Source of the DNA: CAYZMH01 sp964479445
Lineage (GTDB): Bacteria > Bacteroidota > Bacteroidia > Bacteroidales > GCA-2748055
DNA: 9,242 nt
Direction of reading: 5' to 3'
NCBI GenBank assembly: GCA_964479445.1
Contig: CAYZMH010000107.1
Coordinates: forward strand, 1-9,242
Shown: piece by piece, positions 6,431 to 9,242 of the stretch
Position numbering within the stretch: position 1 is the first letter of the stretch
Layout: every line of letters starts with the position of its first letter
The notes under the pieces: model-generated
The model's database searches: none
The model's input: only the letters and a program-made list of their open reading frames with translations
Told to the model about the DNA's origin: nothing
Program-made: the position numbers and the translations under genes

Positions 6431-6952
6431 ATGGAGTCATTCAGCATCACACCCATCGGCACCGTGAACAGCACCTATACCGAACCGGCCCTCACCCACA
6501 GAGACGGGGACCTCAACCTGGATGAAGAGATCCTGGCGGAGACCCGCACCGGGAAGGGGAAGCTCTCCGAGATCATAATCGATGAACCCTTTGCAGCGTG
6601 CCTGGACGGAATCGAAGGCTTTTCGCATATCATGGTACTTTACTGGGCGCATACCCTGGAGCCGGAGAAGCGATCCACCAAAAAGGTGCACCCCATCGGG
6701 AAGAAGGAGTTTCCCCTGGTGGGGGTGTTTGCCACCCGGTCCCCGGTGCGCCCCAACCCCATCTGCTCCACCACCGTGGAGCTGGTAAAGCGAAGCGGGA
6801 ACCGGCTGATCGTAAAAAACCTGGACGCCCTGGACGGCACCCCGGTGATCGACATCAAGTTCCACCACCCCTCCTACGATGCCCCGCAGGATGTGGTCTG
6901 GCCGGAGTGGATGCACCGGGTGATCCGCTTCTTCAGGGAGAAGCTGAAATAG
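6431..6952 (+). CDS. trmO: TrmO/TsaA-family tRNA m6t6A37 methyltransferase
   Basis: The 173-residue protein starts FSITPIGTVNSTYTEP, the usual opening of this family. It carries the diagnostic motif VFATRSPVRPNPIC (residues 99-112) and then LDALDGTPVIDIKFH (131-145). Family members use S-adenosylmethionine to N6-methylate the t6A at position 37 of certain tRNAs, classically threonine tRNA, and form a beta-barrel fold unlike standard methyltransferases. The length matches the short, single-domain form without the C-terminal extension of the E. coli enzyme (about 235 residues). One oddity: the motif usually ends RPNPIG, but here the last residue is C112. The start at 6431 was chosen because the sequence between 6167 and 6430 in this frame overlaps the DUF3179 gene and is not family-like. 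It is probably co-transcribed with DUF3179. Confidence 0.85.
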   Translation: MESFSITPIGTVNSTYTEPALTHRDGDLNLDEEILAETRTGKGKLSEIIIDEPFAACLDGIEGFSHIMVLYWAHTLEPEKRSTKKVHPIGKKEFPLVGVFATRSPVRPNPICSTTVELVKRSGNRLIVKNLDALDGTPVIDIKFHHPSYDAPQDVVWPEWMHRVIRFFREKLK

Positions 6953-6955
6953 GTA

Positions 6956-6980
6956 CCCCGCATTCAGGAAATGAACGGGG
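6956..6980. terminator. Hairpin between convergent genes, possible bidirectional terminator
   Basis: CCCCG (6956-6960) pairs with CGGGG (6976-6980), and inside it TTCA (6963-6966) pairs with TGAA (6972-6975) around a GGAAA loop, with a 2-base bulge. It lies 3 bases after the methyltransferase stop and 24 bases beyond the end of the convergent kinase gene. Neither strand has a U-run, so efficiency is uncertain. Confidence 0.4.
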
Positions 6981-7004
6981 ACCGGAAAACGGATCACCTG
7001 ACAA

Positions 7005-8219
7005 TCAGCGGGGAAGGTAACAATCCACGGTCGCACCCTTTGTCGGGTTGTTGCGGAGCTCCAGCTTTCCCCTGTGGGCCCTGGCAATGAGCTGTGCATA
7101 GGGCAGGTGCAGTCCCATGTTCAGGTTCACGTGGTGCTCCGAATCGAAGAGTTCAAAATCACCCTTCATGATGGAGTTCGGGAACCCCCGGCCCTGGTCG
7201 CTCACCCTCACCAGGTGGTATTGCTCGGTGGTATCGAGGGTCACGCTAACGTACCCTTCCTCCGGACCATGTTTGATGGCATTACCCAGCAGCACTGAAA
7301 AAAGGGTACCCAGCAGTTTAGGATCCCCATTAAAGCGGACCCCTTTTCGCGGAGGTTTCCAGTTTACCTTTATCTTTTTCTTTGCAACCCTTCCAGCCAA
7401 CTTCTCCAGTTCCCCGGTCACTACACCGGCCAGGTCAAATTGCCGCATATTGAGCGTCCGTTTTCCCAGGTAAAGCGCCGTAATATCCAGGGCCAGGAAA
7501 GTAAACTCCTCCAGCCGGGTGATGGAGGTGTCGATCATATCATAATACAGGCTGAACCGGTCATCGGGGTTATTTTTGCGAAGGATTTCAGAAAATCCCC
7601 GTATCCCATTCAGCGGCGTACGCAGTTCGTGGGAGATGATCTGCAGAAAACCTTTTTTGGCCTCATCCAGCCTTATGAGCCGCTCATTGGCTTGTTTCAG
7701 TTCTTTCACCGTCTCTTCCAGCAGGCGGGTCCGCTCCCTTACACGCTCTTCCAGCTTTTCATTCATGGTGCGGAGTGATTCACGGCTCCGTTTCAGTTCA
7801 ACCTGGGTCCTCACCCGCTCCAGGAGTTCCGGGCGATTGAACGGTTTGGTCACGTAATCCTGTCCACCTTCCCTGAATCCCCTTACAATGTCTTTCTTAT
7901 CCCCCCGGGCCGTCAGAAAGATCACGGGCAGCTCCTTCAGCATCTCCTTTTCCCGGATCAGCGCGCACAATTCGTACCCATCCATCTCCGGCATCATAAT
8001 ATCCAACAGGACCAGGTCAAACCGGTCGCTCTTCAACACCTCCAGCGCTGCCCTACCTGAATCGGCCAGGGCAACCCGGTATCCTTCCTTTTTCAGGATC
8101 CCCCCGATCAGCTCCAGGTTCTTAGTCTGATCATCCACCACCAGCACTTTTCCCTGGTTGGTATTCCCTGTATCTTTCCCTTGAATTTCTGTTTGTTCTG
8201 TAGCCGTATCCAGGTTCAT
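7005..8219 (-). CDS. Receiver-histidine kinase fusion without a sensor domain
   Basis: The 404-residue cytoplasmic protein has an N-terminal receiver domain (about 24-140): acidic pair D29/D30, phosphoacceptor D73 in LLDIMMPEMDG, T103 and K125 in DYVTKPF. A coiled coil (about 142-187) follows, then a HisKA domain with phospho-accepting H197 in ISHELRTPLNG. The C-terminal HATPase domain has the N-box N313 in LLGNAIKHG and the G1 motif DQGRGF (341-346). The second glycine box is atypical: MGLHLPYAQLIARAHRGKLEL has the helix but few glycines. No transmembrane or PAS-type sensor is present, so input must come by phosphate or partner binding at the receiver. It starts 20 bases after the upstream receiver gene with an AT-rich spacer (about TTATACAAATG) and no promoter, so the two form an operon. 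Confidence 0.9.
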   Translation of the reverse strand: MNLDTATEQTEIQGKDTGNTNQGKVLVVDDQTKNLELIGGILKKEGYRVALADSGRAALEVLKSDRFDLVLLDIMMPEMDGYELCALIREKEMLKELPVIFLTARGDKKDIVRGFREGGQDYVTKPFNRPELLERVRTQVELKRSRESLRTMNEKLEERVRERTRLLEETVKELKQANERLIRLDEAKKGFLQIISHELRTPLNGIRGFSEILRKNNPDDRFSLYYDMIDTSITRLEEFTFLALDITALYLGKRTLNMRQFDLAGVVTGELEKLAGRVAKKKIKVNWKPPRKGVRFNGDPKLLGTLFSVLLGNAIKHGPEEGYVSVTLDTTEQYHLVRVSDQGRGFPNSIMKGDFELFDSEHHVNLNMGLHLPYAQLIARAHRGKLELRNNPTKGATVDCYLPR

Positions 8220-8239
8220 TTGTATAACTAATTATTGTG

Positions 8240-8722
8240 TTATGATTCTTTATCAAATATTCTAGCCAGTTCCATCAGTTGCCGCATCAATTCATTGCGC
8301 GATGATTTGAAGGTATCGGCATGCTTCCGAAGCATATCCCTGGCCATTTTCAGCTGCAGGTGGTTATTCACCCGGGCGTACAGCTCCTCCTTCCGGAAGG
8401 GTTTGGTGATATAGTCCACGCCCCCAATCCGGAATCCCTGTACCACATCATCCGTCTCATCCCTCGCCGTAAGGAAGATCACCGGAATATCAGCCAGCTC
8501 CTTATCTTTTTTCAGTTTATGGCACACCTCGAACCCATCCATCCCGGGCATCATCACATCCAGGAGGACCAGGTCCACAGCATTTCCGGCAAGCACGTCA
8601 AAGGCCTCCTCCCCATTCATTGCCAACGCAATGCGATAGCCCTTCTCCCTGAGGTAGGTACTTACCACCCTCAGATTTTCCGGATTGTCATCCACCACCA
8701 GTATATGCATTTCCCGTTCCAT
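8240..8722 (-). CDS. Stand-alone receiver-domain response regulator
   Basis: The 160-residue protein is a full receiver domain (about 5-122): acidic residues D11 and D12, phosphoacceptor D55 in LLDVMMPGMDG, T85 in FLTAR, and K107 in DYITKPF. A helical, charged tail (about 123-160) has no DNA-binding or enzymatic domain. By eye about half of its receiver residues are identical to those of the downstream receiver-kinase, and its tail matches the start of that protein's coiled coil. This suggests tandem duplication with loss of the kinase part. It likely relays phosphate to or from the kinase next door or another partner. An in-frame TGA lies 6 bases before the ATG at 8722, so that ATG or the one at 8710 (MHILVVDD) is the start. 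The junction with the foreign-looking secretin fragment lies about 70 bases upstream. Confidence 0.88.
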   Translation of the reverse strand: MEREMHILVVDDNPENLRVVSTYLREKGYRIALAMNGEEAFDVLAGNAVDLVLLDVMMPGMDGFEVCHKLKKDKELADIPVIFLTARDETDDVVQGFRIGGVDYITKPFRKEELYARVNNHLQLKMARDMLRKHADTFKSSRNELMRQLMELARIFDKES

Positions 8723-8789
8723 TCTTCAACTTTTTTAATGGCCAATCCTGCTTTTTACCTGAATTCCCGGCAAAAACAGTTACAAATGA

Positions 8790-8852
8790 GCCTGTTCTTT
8801 TAAGAATTCCACCAATAACAATTGTTTCCGCATTATTAATTAGCAATTCGGT
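8790..8852 (-). pseudogene. Continuation of the secretin domain after the TAG, then truncated
   Basis: In the same frame after the TAG, 21 codons read TELLINNAETIVIGGILKR and two more residues. This is the expected secretin sequence, including the first half of the secretin signature (ETIVIGGI). About 11 residues further on, the second half (V/I-P-x-L-x-x-I-P) should appear, but the frame reads FVTVFAGNSGKK and shows no similarity. The homology therefore breaks off at about 8790. The TAG stands where intact relatives usually have a lysine or arginine, consistent with a single-base change from AAG. Confidence 0.65.
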
Positions 8853-9242
8853 CTAGGCCTCATTAGTTGATAATGCCGGTTCTCCTCCAGCTTCGGGTCT
8901 AGTTAAAGGATCGTCCTTTGTCAGATTTATTTCTAAAGAGACTCGATCATCCGGTGTTATATGAGGAGTAACTTTGAGTGTTAAATTAATTTCCTTAAAT
9001 TCAATCTCCACATCATCATCTTCGACAGTTTGATATGGAATTTCAACGCCCTGGGTAATGGTCGCCTCTTTATTATCTAGGGTAACAATTTTTGGGGTAG
9101 AGACGATTTTCACTAAATTTTCTGTTTCCATTGCCCGAAGTGTAGCATCTAGCAAAAAGGGAGTGCCCATACTAGGCAGTCGTTCAAATTGAAAATTGAA
9201 GGTGCTTGGACTTTCGGCTCCTTCTCCACCCCCGGCAAATGG
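8853..9242 (-). CDS. Secretin C-terminal domain (PilQ/GspD superfamily), 5' end beyond right edge, ends at in-frame TAG
   Basis: The minus-strand frame is open from the right edge to a TAG at 8855-8853, giving 129 residues. An ATG at 9170 is internal: family-like sequence lies upstream of it, so the true start is outside the window. The segment matches the secretin fold of type IV pilus and type II secretion outer-membrane channels: FLLDATLRAMETENLVKIVS, TPKIVTLDNKEATITQGVEI, PYQTVEDDDVEIEFKEINLT, LKVTPHITPDDRVSLEINL, and GGEPALSTNEA. In intact secretins STNEA-like sequence is followed at once by a conserved strand region, which here continues in frame beyond the TAG. GC is near 40% by eye, versus well over 50% in neighbouring genes. 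A Bacteroidota genome would not usually carry this gene type, so transfer or a chimeric join is likely. Confidence 0.8.
   Translation of the reverse strand, partial: PFAGGGEGAESPSTFNFQFERLPSMGTPFLLDATLRAMETENLVKIVSTPKIVTLDNKEATITQGVEIPYQTVEDDDVEIEFKEINLTLKVTPHITPDDRVSLEINLTKDDPLTRPEAGGEPALSTNEA

Overview
The window looks like a moderately GC-rich chromosomal stretch from a member of the Bacteroidota. The evidence is three promoter-like sequences with the Bacteroidota layout (TTTG-like box, 20-base spacer, TAnnTTTG-like box), A-rich gene starts without a clear Shine-Dalgarno, and gene families typical of the group: a SWIM zinc-finger protein, a lipobox ankyrin protein, a DUF3179 protein, and a response-regulator/histidine-kinase pair. 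By eye most of the window is well above 50% GC. Two patches are clearly more AT-rich: the toxin-antitoxin pair (about 1350-2000) and the right end (about 8790-9242).

Layout. 1-1180 (-) is most of a SWIM zinc-finger protein running off the left edge. 1427-2000 (+) is a two-gene toxin-antitoxin module (ribbon-helix-helix-like antitoxin, then a MazF/PemK-like toxin) with its own promoter and a palindromic operator candidate. 2055-2678 (-) is an ankyrin-repeat lipoprotein with a strong promoter candidate and a structured leader of about 110 bases. 2918-4138 (-) is a 12-helix major facilitator transporter. The divergent gap 4139-4549 carries a 12-bp minisatellite. 4550-6952 (+) holds an exported peroxiredoxin-like thioredoxin-fold protein, an exported DUF3179 protein and a TrmO/TsaA-family tRNA methyltransferase. 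7005-8722 (-) is a two-gene operon: a stand-alone receiver protein followed by a receiver-histidine kinase. 8790-9242 (-) is a broken C-terminal secretin domain (PilQ/GspD superfamily).

How the genes fit together. The redoxin and DUF3179 proteins are adjacent, both exported, and each has a CPxC motif, so a shared envelope thiol or metal role is possible but unproven. DUF3179 shows an internal duplication in which only the first half keeps the cysteines. The receiver protein and the receiver-kinase appear to be tandem duplicates; neither has a sensor or DNA-binding domain, so both probably act within a larger phosphorelay. The secretin fragment has an in-frame TAG, lacks the second half of the secretin signature, and differs sharply in composition. 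It is either a decayed transferred fragment or an assembly or cloning chimera. I saw no CRISPR array, tRNA, rRNA, insertion sequence or recognisable new defence system. The most unusual items are the secretin junction, the DUF3179 duplication, the structured ankyrin leader and the minisatellite.
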